Shown here one piece after another: positions 45,072 through 54,534 of a DNA stretch of 64,000 nt; position 1 is the first letter of the stretch; each line of letters begins with the position of its first letter. The stretch is from Criblamydia sequanensis CRIB-18 (lineage in GTDB: Bacteria; Chlamydiota; Chlamydiia; Chlamydiales; Criblamydiaceae): positions 163,936 through 227,935 of the forward strand of contig NZ_CCEJ010000009.1 in the NCBI RefSeq assembly GCF_000750955.1. Direction: 5' to 3'. A program made the translations under genes and the position numbers. A model generated the notes under the pieces. That model was given only the letters and a program-made list of their open reading frames with translations. It searched no databases and was not told the DNA's origin.

Positions 45072-46157
45072 TTATTCATTTTTATCGCTTATCTTCTCCT
45101 CAAACAGAGATAAAGCATTTAAGACCTGCTTTTCTTGCTCCTGCAATGATAAACTTCCATCAACGAGCAGGTCAGAGGTCTTTTCTTCAGGAGATAAAAT
45201 GAAAAGAGGTCTTGACTTTGACAAGTATTTTTCAAGCTCTTGAATCATTTTTTGAGGATTAGGATTGTCTTGATGGTCTCTGATTAAACGGCGTGCTAAA
45301 GCAATATCTAGGGGTGTATCTAAGCAAATCAAAAAATCAATATACTTTCCTGTGGCCTGGTGGCAATAGCCTAAAGGAGCATCTAATAAAATGTATTTAG
45401 TCGGGGTGAGATTACGCCTAGTAGCTGGACAGACTATTGTCTCACCTTTTTTAAGTTGGTGCAAGGTATCAACAAGCTCTGGATAGATCCAATCATTATA
45501 GTCTTTGCTCGAGTAAAACCACTCTACATAATTTTGAGGACCTTTTGAAATTTCATCATAGTCATCCCAGAAGATTGTAGTTGATTGCAAAGTTTCAGCT
45601 AGCTTTTTAACCAGAGTGGACTTACCTGCTCCAGAAATTCCACTAATTCCAATGATAAGAGGATGGCTCTTTTTACTGTTTATTCTATCAGTATGTTTGT
45701 CTCTCTTTAATATGCCTTGCGTTTGGACTTCATCGTTAAAGAATTTTACAAAAAAAGTCTTGGTCAGCTTTGGGTTTTTCTTATTTACCCTAACAAATTC
45801 AGCTTGGAACCCGCATTTTTCATAAAACCCTGGGGCTTGAAATACACTGGTAACCAAGTTAATATTATTGAATCCTTTTCCTTGAAAATGTCTTTCTAAT
45901 TCTTGTAATAGTTTTTTGCCAAAACCTTTCCCTCGATGAGCTGTATCAACCCAAATATCATCCACATATATCTCAGCAAATGCAGTAAATGCGTTCAATA
46001 CTGCAAAAACAATCCCGTTGTCATCCTTCAAAACCAATGAGAACGTTTTATAATTTACATCAATCTCATGAGCGCTCTCGTAAGCAACCAAGTCTTTGGT
46101 CATCCTCTCTTCTTCAGCATGAGAAATTTTATCTACAAATTCAATGGTATAATTCAT
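45072..46157 (-). CDS. Fusion of a GNAT acetyltransferase and a P-loop nucleoside-kinase-like domain
   Basis: 361 residues in two domains. Residues 1-140 are a GNAT fold (acetyl-CoA loop HRGKGFGKKLL at 74-84, GFYEKCGFQAEFV late strand). Residues about 165-345 are a uridine-kinase-like P-loop kinase: Walker A GISGAGKST at 173-181, then WDDYDEISKGPQ (DD at the nucleoside-site position) and a late R-R-L-I-R-D lid region. A charged linker joins them. I do not know this fusion from any characterised protein; it could modify and phosphorylate the same small molecule, as bifunctional antibiotic-resistance enzymes do, but that is speculation. Confidence 0.75.
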   Translation of the reverse strand: MNYTIEFVDKISHAEEERMTKDLVAYESAHEIDVNYKTFSLVLKDDNGIVFAVLNAFTAFAEIYVDDIWVDTAHRGKGFGKKLLQELERHFQGKGFNNINLVTSVFQAPGFYEKCGFQAEFVRVNKKNPKLTKTFFVKFFNDEVQTQGILKRDKHTDRINSKKSHPLIIGISGISGAGKSTLVKKLAETLQSTTIFWDDYDEISKGPQNYVEWFYSSKDYNDWIYPELVDTLHQLKKGETIVCPATRRNLTPTKYILLDAPLGYCHQATGKYIDFLICLDTPLDIALARRLIRDHQDNPNPQKMIQELEKYLSKSRPLFILSPEEKTSDLLVDGSLSLQEQEKQVLNALSLFEEKISDKNE

Positions 46158-46170
46158 TTAACTCACTCAC

Positions 46171-46712
46171 CTATGCATTAGCGTTATGAGATACATTAGC
46201 CTTCAAAAAATCATCCATATATAGCTCCATTGGATAATGAAGCACAGGATGCCAACTCGCAATAAACTCTCCAATGATCTTAAAGCCCACTTTTTGGTAC
46301 GCGTGGATGGCTCGTTTATTGGTCGCTTCAGGATCTATCAGAACCCTTGTCACATTTGAGAATTGGCTTATTAAAAACTCCCGTCGGCCACAGCAATCCC
46401 TTTCCCCAATTAATTCTTGAAGAAAAAGAGGCCCAAGTTCCTTTTGCCACCGTAATAGATGACCACGTTTAACGACTGAAACCGTTTGTTTTTTAAGTAT
46501 CTTTCAACAGCTTCTTTAAAGGTGTGACGCTTACCCTCCGAATAGAGTTGATGCCGACCACAGCGAATATCTGCTTCAACCTTTGAAATCCAAGTTTTAG
46601 CATCTGTTTTTCTATCAAATATCGCTGTAAGTGTGGGATGTCCCTTTAATCGAACTTCTGCTTGATAACGAACGTTGGCTTTTTTAAGTTTTGTTTCTCG
46701 AATATAACCCAT
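46171..46712 (-). pseudogene. Integrase fragment fused to an aminoglycoside-type acetyltransferase fragment
   Basis: Two remnants are joined. From 46712 the minus strand encodes the N-terminal arm of a phage-type tyrosine integrase (RETKLKKANVRYQAEVR, then HTFKEAVERYLK), goes out of frame at six A (T6 at 46489-46494) and continues with SVVKRGHLLRWQKELGPLFL. Near 46405 it passes into the C-terminal half of a GNAT protein (NVTRVLIDPEATNKRAIHAY, HPVLHYPMELYMDDF), as in AAC(6')-like acetyltransferases. The catalytic core of the integrase is missing, so the element is immobile. Confidence 0.75.
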
Positions 46713-46953
46713 TTAACTCCCTGCAAGCGATTAGAAAACGAATAGTCCTCTGACCAATCGATCTTAACGCTTGATATACAGTCACTTAAAAGGAGTACAA
46801 ACACTGATTACCGTAAATTCAACGGAACGGACACTCCAAAGTGATCGTCAAAAATATTTATGAAGATTTGTTTTGGGTGATTAAGAAAAATTACCGTTGG
46901 AATTTTGTTTTCTCCGGCAAGAGAAAAAAGAAGGAAAGATTAGAAAAAGAAAG

Positions 46954-47026
<73 letters not shown>

Positions 47027-47041
47027 ACACATGAAGCTAAA

Positions 47042-47070
47042 AACATAGAAGATGGGTGATTTTTTTACAA
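47042..47070 (-). promoter_or_regulatory. Predicted sigma-66/70-type promoter of tRNA-Phe
   Basis: On the minus strand TTGTAA is followed after 17 bases by TATGTT, which ends 15 bases before the first tRNA base. Spacing and position fit a vegetative promoter. Sequence-only call. Confidence 0.45.
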
Positions 47071-47120
47071 TACAATTTCTTTGCATAAATAAAAGAATCC
47101 CAAAACTATTAGCTAAAAGC

Positions 47121-49103
47121 TTACTCTCCCTCGCTTCCCGAAGTACTAGTATTTTTTTTAGGCGACTCAAGGGCGATACGGGAAGAATTATGCAATTTCG
47201 ATTCCAAGATGGACATATCTTTTGCCACATTTATAGCCTCTGCAAGCTGCATATCGCTTTTTTCCGGAGAAAGGGCAGTAGAGGGTAGCTCGCTTGTCAT
47301 GCTGCCAGACTTTAAAAAGTTTTGATAATTGGCATTATTTGCCAGGCGAATTGAGCTTTTTCTTTGAAGCTCTCCTAAATGCTCATGCCACCACATGGAT
47401 TTTTTTTGAATTGTTGGCATGTAATACCTGAGATACCAAGGCTTTAAACCTGGATCTATATCACTTAAACTATCCCTAAAAGAAGCGCTGATCCGATCGT
47501 TTGAAAGTCGATCTTCTAGATACTCCTCGCCAAATTCTTCAAGACTTAAAGGGCTTGGAACAACAACATCCGCCTTCACTCCCAGCTCCTGCGGGGTCTT
47601 TCCGGAAACGGTGTAATACTTGCCAACTGTTACTTTAAAGTAAGAACCTTCTCCTTGGCCATCTGTCACAGTTTGACTTTGAATTGTTCCCTTGCCAAAA
47701 GTTTGTTTATCCCCAACAATAACCCCTACACCATAGTCTTGTAGAGCTTGGGCCACAATTTCAGCGGCAGAAGCTGTCATTTTCGAAGTTAGGATAATCA
47801 AAGGCCCATCGTAGCTTGTTTTTCCATCCATGTCCCGATAGAACCTTTCCTCCCCGTCGGAATACTTGGAAATGACAACCACGCCATTTGTGATAAAAAG
47901 ACCGGCTACCTTAACAGCTTGGCTTAAAAATCCCCCGCTATTTTGCCTTAAATCAAGAATAAGGCCTTTTATGGGACGCCCCCCTTTCTGAAGTTTTTGA
48001 ATGGCTTCCTTAACATCCCTTTCAGCAGAAACCCCAAGGTCGCTTTGATAAAAAGTGGTTAGTTTAATGATTCCTATGACTCCATTTTCAAAAGGAATTT
48101 CTTTAAGCTCGGCTCTTCCTTCATTAACAGCCACATCTTCTCTTGTTAAATTTACCGATTTGATGGAGCCTTGCTTATTTGATAGTAAAAGATCGACTTT
48201 TGTTCCTTTCGTTCCTCTTAAACGTCCCATAACTTCTTCTAAAGGCTCATTTTCTATAGAAGCCCCATTAATTTTTAAAATCCGGTCATTCACTTCAACG
48301 CGCCCGCTCCTAGAAGCCGGACTTTGATCGATAATTTTTGAAACCACATAACCCTTGTCTTGTTTATCTAGCTCGATGCCTATGCCTACAAAGGATTTTT
48401 CAAGACGAATACGCATATCATAAGCTTCTGAATCGCTTAAATATGAAGTATGGGCATCTAAACTTTTTGTAAGAGCCTTTAGAAGATGCATGTAAAAAAG
48501 GTTATCAAGCTCGCTTCCTTTAACGTCGCTGCTAGCGACATACTCGCTTTCATGGTTTAACATTTTTTCATTGTATTTCTTTAAAATAAGCGCTTTATTT
48601 GAGGCTCCCAATCGTTTTTCTTCACTGTTTCCGAAATTAGCATAGTGCTCTTGCTGTCTAAGTTTCAAATCAGAAATAGAATTAGCAAATCCCGGCACTT
48701 CCTGGAATGAAGCCCCTTCATAATCTCTAAAATCAGGGTTGCTACGCTCTTTTTGAGCCCGTTTCATAGCGGTTTGGATAACCCTGTTTAACTTTTTATA
48801 GCTGTCAAATCGATTAGCTTCATAGTCTTGTAAAACCTTTTTAACCTCGCTGTCGCTCATATTCAAAAAAGGTTTCACTTCTTCTTGAGTAAGGTAGATT
48901 CTTTGAGGGTCTGCTTGCTCTATATATTGCTTAAAGGAGTGTTTGACAACCACCTCAGATAGTTTTTTCGTATTGACATGCTGACTTAAGATATCGTTCA
49001 TAACTTTCTTAACATCTTCAGCTTGAAGGGGATGATCAAGACTTCGTAAAGATGTTGTGAAAATGAAAGTGAGAGCCATGAAAAAAAGAAGAAACCGACA
49101 CAT
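47121..49103 (-). CDS. tsp: Tail-specific C-terminal processing protease (Prc/Tsp, S41)
   Basis: 660-residue periplasmic protease. An N-terminal signal peptide (MCRFLLFFMALTFIFTTSLR) precedes a helical region, a PDZ domain (about 225-315: VGIGIELDKQDKGYVVSKII, then ILKINGAS) and the S41 core with LILDLRQNSGGFL and the Ser/Lys dyad in TSKMTASAAEIVAQALQDYG and GDKQTFGKGTIQ. Fits the Tsp homologue known in Chlamydia (CT441). Substrates unknown. It ends about 95 bp upstream of the tRNA-Phe. Confidence 0.92.
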   Translation of the reverse strand: MCRFLLFFMALTFIFTTSLRSLDHPLQAEDVKKVMNDILSQHVNTKKLSEVVVKHSFKQYIEQADPQRIYLTQEEVKPFLNMSDSEVKKVLQDYEANRFDSYKKLNRVIQTAMKRAQKERSNPDFRDYEGASFQEVPGFANSISDLKLRQQEHYANFGNSEEKRLGASNKALILKKYNEKMLNHESEYVASSDVKGSELDNLFYMHLLKALTKSLDAHTSYLSDSEAYDMRIRLEKSFVGIGIELDKQDKGYVVSKIIDQSPASRSGRVEVNDRILKINGASIENEPLEEVMGRLRGTKGTKVDLLLSNKQGSIKSVNLTREDVAVNEGRAELKEIPFENGVIGIIKLTTFYQSDLGVSAERDVKEAIQKLQKGGRPIKGLILDLRQNSGGFLSQAVKVAGLFITNGVVVISKYSDGEERFYRDMDGKTSYDGPLIILTSKMTASAAEIVAQALQDYGVGVIVGDKQTFGKGTIQSQTVTDGQGEGSYFKVTVGKYYTVSGKTPQELGVKADVVVPSPLSLEEFGEEYLEDRLSNDRISASFRDSLSDIDPGLKPWYLRYYMPTIQKKSMWWHEHLGELQRKSSIRLANNANYQNFLKSGSMTSELPSTALSPEKSDMQLAEAINVAKDMSILESKLHNSSRIALESPKKNTSTSGSEGE

Positions 49104-49359
49104 CTTTAAGTCCTTTATTTTTCTAAATTCATGATAAACGCTTCAAAAAAAATCACTTTAAATAACTAAAAACTAATTATTTAAAAAAATGAATAAATAA
49201 ATTTACCCTGGATAATTCAATTATATCCTTTACAAGGGAAAGGAGCAATGCCTTATCTTCCCATAAGTTTAGAAAACTCTATATTTGGTAATCGAAAAAG
49301 CTTAAAATTGAAGACTTATTCATAAAAATTAAGTATTTTAGACTTTTTAGCGGAAATTT

Positions 49360-50097
49360 ATGACTCCAAGTAACCTGACTGCATCAAAAAATTCAGATTT
49401 TTATCTCACCTTAGAGGGATTTGATGGCCCCCTTGGGGTTTTGCTTCATCTTGTCCAACAAAAAGAAATCGATATCTTTGATGTCAGGCTCTCTAAAATC
49501 ATCTCTCTTTTTATTGAGGAGTTTAAGGACCTTAACCTTGATGTAAGTTCTGAGTTTATCGGCACTTTTTCCCAGCTAGTCTACTTTAAGAGTAAAACGC
49601 TCTTGCCGGATGAGATAAAGCCATCAGAAGAAGAACTTTTAAACGATCCTTTAGATGAAAAGTTTGAAATTATCCACAAACTGATTGATTATTGTTTATT
49701 TAAAGAAGCCGGCAAACAGCTCATTTCTCTTGAGGAAGAGCAAGGAAAACTTTATTCAAGAGGCCTAAAGTCGACGGGTGAAAGTCCAAGACCGTTAGGG
49801 CTCAATCACTTGACATTAAACGATCTCGCTTCTCTTTTTAAAACCCTACTCGATAACAAGGAAAAAAATACCCAAATTTTATACGAAGAGGAATGGAAAG
49901 TCTCAGACAAAATCCAGTTTATAAAAGACCTTCTTCTTTCAGATAAAAAGATCCCTCTTTTTGAACTTTTTTTTAAAGAATCTTCAAAACTTGAGTGGAT
50001 TGTCACCTTCCTGGCTGTTTTAGAACTGATGAAAATCGGAAAATTGTCGGTTTTTAAAGAAGCGGACAATGAGGTGATTTTTGTTTCCCTAACCTGA
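49360..50097 (+). CDS. scpA: Segregation and condensation protein ScpA
   Basis: 245-residue kleisin-like subunit of the SMC-ScpA-ScpB complex. N-terminus FYLTLEGFDGPLGVLLHLVQ is the family hallmark, followed by a winged-helix-like C-terminal region (LEWIVTFLAVLELMKIGKLS). It normally acts with ScpB, whose gene lies downstream after the cold-shock gene. Confidence 0.93.
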   Translation: MTPSNLTASKNSDFYLTLEGFDGPLGVLLHLVQQKEIDIFDVRLSKIISLFIEEFKDLNLDVSSEFIGTFSQLVYFKSKTLLPDEIKPSEEELLNDPLDEKFEIIHKLIDYCLFKEAGKQLISLEEEQGKLYSRGLKSTGESPRPLGLNHLTLNDLASLFKTLLDNKEKNTQILYEEEWKVSDKIQFIKDLLLSDKKIPLFELFFKESSKLEWIVTFLAVLELMKIGKLSVFKEADNEVIFVSLT

Positions 50098-50145
50098 TTT
50101 TATATTTTTTTTGAGTAAGCGGAGGCTAAAAAAAAACAATTTTTA

Positions 50146-50173
50146 TTGACTAAAAATTTTATTGTGATATCCT
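50146..50173 (+). promoter_or_regulatory. Predicted promoter of the cold-shock gene with a long leader
   Basis: TTGACT, 16 bases, TATCCT. If used, the transcript starts about 195 bases before the ATG at 50378, giving the long 5' leader typical of temperature-sensed cspA-type mRNAs. Leader folding was not computed. Confidence 0.5.
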
Positions 50174-50377
50174 TGGTATTAATTAAATTTAAATAAGAGT
50201 AACAGTCCCTCCACGTTAATTGTGCCAAAAAGCACTTTCTCAAATAACGTGAAATAAATTTCTCAACGGTTTTTCAAGTGTTTATCAATAAACTTCTGAC
50301 TAATGATTATACTAATAGCTCTCGATGGCTACATAGTCTCATTCGTCATCCAGCCATGTAAAAAACAAGGAGTTTCT

Positions 50378-50593
50378 ATGGCAATGCAACAACAATTCGG
50401 TACAGTAAAGTGGTTTAACCCAACTAAAGGTTATGGATTTATCCAGCCGGAAGAAGGCAACAAAGATGTATTCGTTCACATCACAGCCCTTGAACGTTCC
50501 GGACTAAAGACACTGCAAGAAGGTCAACGCGTTAGCTTTGAGTTGACTACTACTAACGGTAAAGTTTCAGCAGTGAATTTAAAACTCGCTTAA
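50378..50593 (+). CDS. Cold-shock protein, CspA family
   Basis: 71-residue single-domain RNA chaperone. RNP1-like KGYGFI and RNP2-like VFVHI motifs are intact, in the frame [18 protein letters not shown]. The ATG at 50378 has AAGGAG five bases upstream; a longer frame from 50303 is not needed. Sits between scpA and scpB in the same direction. Confidence 0.95.
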   Translation: MAMQQQFGTVKWFNPTKGYGFIQPEEGNKDVFVHITALERSGLKTLQEGQRVSFELTTTNGKVSAVNLKLA

Positions 50594-50669
50594 GCGTTCG
50601 TTTGTAACAATTGAAGCAACTAAAGAAAATTTGATTTATTATTTAAATTGTTTTTTCGCTTCAATACAT

Positions 50670-50722
50670 ACGGGTAAAAACGAACGCTGAATAAGTCTTT
50701 CTATTTTACCCGTCTTTTTTTT
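50670..50722 (+). terminator. Intrinsic terminator after the cold-shock gene
   Basis: ACGGGTAAAA (50670-50679) and TTTTACCCGT (50704-50713) form a ten-base stem with a 24-base loop, then a run of T. Confidence 0.75.
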
Positions 50723-50781
50723 CACTTTTTGACTAATTCCATTTATTGGTAGAGTTTCTTTATTCGTAAAAGAGGTCTTGA

Positions 50782-51452
50782 ATGTCACGCGAAATTAACT
50801 TTTTCTCTGATGAAATAGAGATTTCTGAGGAAAAACTGCCCTCCCCCCCTAAAAAAAAAGTCTAGATAGCGAGCCTACCCAAGAAAGTTCACAGGACAAA
50901 AAAAATCAAGAAAGACTAGCTCGAAGGGAAGTCAAACGCCTTATCGAAGCTTTGCTTTTTGCCACAAGCGAACCTATTACCCTAAATAAAATAAGAGAAG
51001 TTACAGATTCTTTTTACCCCCTAAAGCCAAGCGTTCTCTTAGGGTTGATGGATGAGCTTCAATCCGATTATATGGAGTTAAGACGAGGCTTTAGATTAGA
51101 AGAAATAGCAGGTGGCTACCTCTTAAGGTCTTGCGAAGAATTTACACCCTATATTCAACTTTTATATCGAGAAAAAAGAGGTGAAAAATTAAGCCAGGCA
51201 TCCTCTGAAGTGCTTGCCATTATTGCCTATAGACAACCGATCACAAGAGCTGAAATTGAATCAATTAGAGGCGTCGACTCCTCGTATGTTGTGGGATCTC
51301 TTCTTGAAAGAGGCTTAATAGAACCTTCCGGAAAATTAGAAGCTCCCGGCCGGCCTACCCTTTATAGCATCACCCAAGAATTCCTTTCCCACTTTGGATT
51401 AAAAGACATTAAGGAGTTGCCGGAACTTAAATCACTTTTTCCTAATCCTTAG
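50782..51452 (+). pseudogene. scpB: ScpB with a frame interruption at a C7/A9 tract near the N-terminus
   Basis: From the ATG at 50782 the frame runs 27 codons (MSREINFFSDEIEISEEK, then PSPPKKKV) and stops after CCCCCCC-T-AAAAAAAAA (50843-50859). The next frame continues SLDSEPTQESSQDKKNQERL and goes straight into a normal ScpB: IEALLFATSEPITLN, LRRGFRLEEIAGGY-type segment, ASSEVLAIIAYRQPITRAEI and a C-terminal GRPTLYSITQEFL. One extra base in either tract restores a single 222-residue protein. A TTG at 50952 is the only in-frame start after the break and would remove the first conserved helix. ScpB is usually needed, so the break may be rescued by slippage or be an error. Confidence 0.8.
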
Positions 51453-53154
51453 GTTTTTTTATTTCATCCATGGTGGCGGCTAAAACTTCCCTGAAAGCTT
51501 TTAGCCCTTCTTCTTCGCAGCAAATGCATGGAATATCTAAATTTTCAAAAAAAGGCTTATCGCTAATATACCTTGTTCTCGCTACTATATAGATAGGCGG
51601 GTGAAGGTCTCTTGCTGTTTCAATCACACTAATGGACTCATTGATTTCCGGCAAAGTTACGGCTAAAAGAACGGCTTTTTCCATCCCGGCAATTTCTTGA
51701 ATGTTAGATTTGGAAGCATCTCCGTAGATGGCCTCTTTTCCTTCTTTTAGAAGTTTTGAAATAGTGTCCACATTTCTATCAATAACAATAGGAGAAAAAC
51801 CATTTTCCTGAAGAGTTTGATAAATCGCTCTTCCAATTGGACCATAACCTACAACGATCGCTTTATTTACAGCTTCTTTTGAAATCAACCCCCTTCCTTC
51901 ATCATTTGATTGTTGGTGGAGCAGTTTTTCAAGATAATACTTGAAATTTTTAATCGACTTAAAAAGAAGAGGGTTGATGGCAATAGAGATTAAGGCTGAA
52001 GCCACAAGAATATCGTAGCCGGCGTCAGGCAAAAGCTTATACTTCATGGCTTCTTCGGCTAAAATAAAGGAAAACTCCCCGATCTGAGCTAAAGATAAGG
52101 CTACTACCAACCCCACTTCTACCGAGTACCCAAGAAAATAAACGATGAGAAAAGCAGTCAAGGGTTTTACAATAAGAATAATGGCTAAAACCCCGGTAAA
52201 TAGGCTAAAATTTTCAACCATCGCTCTTGGATCAAAGAGCATTCCAACCGAGAGAAAAAAGATCACAACGAAGGCGTCCTTTAACGGAAGAACGTGGGCG
52301 GAAGCTTGATGGCGAACTTCGGTTCTTCCTATTACCATACCCGCTAAAAAAGCTCCAAGGGCAATCGATGTTCCAAAAATAAGAGCTGAACCGAGAGCAA
52401 TAGCAAAGGTAATGGCAAGAACCGCAAGAGTAAAGAGTTCATGCGACCTTGTCCTCGCGATTCTAAAAAGAAGGTAGGTCACAACCCTCGTGCCTATATA
52501 AAATACGACAAAAGCCAAGCTTATAAATTTTATAGTGAGGATGAGGATTGAAAAGCTGAAAATTTTTATATCAAAACCTGTTAGGCCTTGATTTGCCGCA
52601 ATTGAAGGCAAAAGAATCAAAACCGCCACAGTAAAAATATCTTCTACAATCAGCCAACCGACCGCAATGTGTCCTTGCGGTGTAGAAAGGATCTCATTAT
52701 CACTTAACACCCGGACAAGCACAACTGTACTTGCTACCCCAATCGAAAGACCTATAATTAAACCTGATTCCAAAGTCCAGCCAAGAGAATAAATAAAAAG
52801 GGTCGAAAAAAGGGCCGTCACAAAAGTTTGACCAAACGCTCCCGGGATTGCGACCGATTTGACACTAGCAAGGTCTTCCCATTTAAAGTGCATTCCAACC
52901 CCGAACATCATTAAAATAACGCCAATTTCAGCTAATTGTTCAGCGGTGTGGCTATCGATTACAATTCCGGGAGAATAAGGTCCTATAAGATAGCCGGCAA
53001 TCAGATAGCCAAGGAGGGAGGAAAGACCTGCTTTGTAAGATAAAAACCCAAGAATGCTGGCAAGGGCGAAACCGACTGTAAGTATGATGACAATTTCAAG
53101 ATTTACAAGATCCACGCTTTTGTCCTTTTTGTGCCAAAAAAGAGCGATTTTCAC
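51442..53154 (-). CDS. CPA2 cation:proton antiporter with TrkA-N domain (Kef-type)
   Basis: 570-residue membrane protein: about twelve helices in the first 390 residues, with GVASTVVLVRVL, then a Rossmann-type nucleotide domain AIVVGYGPIGRAIYQTLQ and a terminal segment ending FREVLAATMDEIKK. Start is GTG at 53154. The family exchanges K+ or Na+ for protons. Its stop lies 11 bp inside the scpB end, tail to tail. Confidence 0.88.
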   Translation of the reverse strand: MKIALFWHKKDKSVDLVNLEIVIILTVGFALASILGFLSYKAGLSSLLGYLIAGYLIGPYSPGIVIDSHTAEQLAEIGVILMMFGVGMHFKWEDLASVKSVAIPGAFGQTFVTALFSTLFIYSLGWTLESGLIIGLSIGVASTVVLVRVLSDNEILSTPQGHIAVGWLIVEDIFTVAVLILLPSIAANQGLTGFDIKIFSFSILILTIKFISLAFVVFYIGTRVVTYLLFRIARTRSHELFTLAVLAITFAIALGSALIFGTSIALGAFLAGMVIGRTEVRHQASAHVLPLKDAFVVIFFLSVGMLFDPRAMVENFSLFTGVLAIILIVKPLTAFLIVYFLGYSVEVGLVVALSLAQIGEFSFILAEEAMKYKLLPDAGYDILVASALISIAINPLLFKSIKNFKYYLEKLLHQQSNDEGRGLISKEAVNKAIVVGYGPIGRAIYQTLQENGFSPIVIDRNVDTISKLLKEGKEAIYGDASKSNIQEIAGMEKAVLLAVTLPEINESISVIETARDLHPPIYIVARTRYISDKPFFENLDIPCICCEEEGLKAFREVLAATMDEIKKPKD

Positions 53155-53471
53155 TCAAAAGGATTTGACTATCAGTTTCGTAACTTAAAAGGCTTTCGTC
53201 TTTGACTTCAAGTTTTTTTCCTATTGAAACCCTTCCACCCTTTCCTAAGCCGAACAAGGTAAATTATATATTTAATTTAATGTAAGATTTATTTTACTTT
53301 TACGAAGCTGCTTTTAGCCTTTATTTCCTTTGCAAAAAACAAACTTTTACCTATAATTCCACTGATCCGTTCTAGGATTTGCATTTTTTGACAGATTTAA
53401 TTGTAAATCAATCTGCAAATGGAAAAGAGATTTTATCTCTTTCATACAAAACAAATAGGAGACTGGCATCA

Positions 53472-53843
53472 ATGCCGACAATCAATCAATTGGTTCGTGA
53501 ACCGAGAACCGCTAAAAAACGACGCAGTAAATCTCCTGCTCTGAAGAAGTGTCCTCAGCGCCGAGGGGTTTGCCTCCAAGTAAAAACAAAGACGCCTAAA
53601 AAGCCAAACTCAGCTCTTAGAAAAGTAGCATGGGTCCGTCTTTCAACAGGACAAGAAGTCATTGCCTATATCGGCGGTGAAGGCCATAACTTGCAAGAAC
53701 ACAGCATTGTGCTTGTAAGAGGCGGAAGAGTAAAAGACTTACCTGGTGTGCGTTATCACATCGTTAGAGGTACATTAGACTGTGCGGCTGTAAAAGACCG
53801 TAAGCAAGGAAGATCCAAATACGGGGCCAAAAGACCTAAGTAA
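53472..53843 (+). CDS. rpsL: Ribosomal protein uS12
   Basis: 123 residues beginning [20 protein letters not shown], with [15 protein letters not shown] (the lysine whose mutation gives streptomycin resistance is wild type) and [21 protein letters not shown] chose the ATG at 53472 over a longer frame from 53379 because all uS12 proteins begin at this motif. First gene of the str operon. Confidence 0.98.
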   Translation: MPTINQLVREPRTAKKRRSKSPALKKCPQRRGVCLQVKTKTPKKPNSALRKVAWVRLSTGQEVIAYIGGEGHNLQEHSIVLVRGGRVKDLPGVRYHIVRGTLDCAAVKDRKQGRSKYGAKRPK

Positions 53844-54038
53844 CGCTAAGATCTTGTGAGATACAGATCTTGGCTCGCGACCATATGTTTTTAAAGAAAA
53901 GCATCTGCTCGCGCGCAAGACTAAATCGAAAGATTTAAGTTAGGTGAATGTTAGGTTCTTCCTCTCGAGTAAAGGTTAGCCGGCTTAAATTTCGGCCAAA
54001 CCTAATAAAATAATTAATTTCAGTAAATTGAGGAAACT

Positions 54039-54512
54039 ATGTCAAGAAGAAGACGCGCAGAGAAAAGGGAAACAGCTCCCGATCCGCTTTATAACAGCAC
54101 GCTGCTCGCTAAATTTATCAACAAAGTGATGCAAAGTGGAAAAAAGAGTACCGCACGCCGCATTATTTATAATGCCTTAGACAAATTAGCTAAGCGTGTA
54201 AAAATGGAAGATCCATTGGCAGCTTTTGAGCAAGCGCTTGAAAATGCTAAGCCGGCTCTTGAAGTAAAATCCCGCCGTATCGGTGGAGCCACTTACCAAG
54301 TACCTATTGAGATTCCAAGCAACCGCCGTATTTCGATGGCAATGCGCTGGATTATCAACCATTCTCGCAGCAAAGTGGGACGTTCTATGGAAGAAGGCCT
54401 CGCAATGGAACTTGCAGACTGCTTCAACAATCAAGGAACGACAATTAAAAAGAAAGATGACACCCACCGCATGGCAGAGGCTAACAGAGCCTTCGCCCAC
54501 TACAAGTGGTAA
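54039..54512 (+). CDS. rpsG: Ribosomal protein uS7
   Basis: 157 residues: [50 protein letters not shown] and a terminal NRAFAHYKW. The order rpsL-rpsG-fusA is the standard str arrangement. Confidence 0.98.
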   Translation: MSRRRRAEKRETAPDPLYNSTLLAKFINKVMQSGKKSTARRIIYNALDKLAKRVKMEDPLAAFEQALENAKPALEVKSRRIGGATYQVPIEIPSNRRISMAMRWIINHSRSKVGRSMEEGLAMELADCFNNQGTTIKKKDDTHRMAEANRAFAHYKW

Positions 54513-54534
54513 TAGAAGGTAAGGAGCAAAAACC

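Noticed and set aside
53379..53471. 93-base N-terminal extension of rpsL
   Set aside because: uS12 universally begins MPTINQL; the extension is leader sequence that happens to be open.
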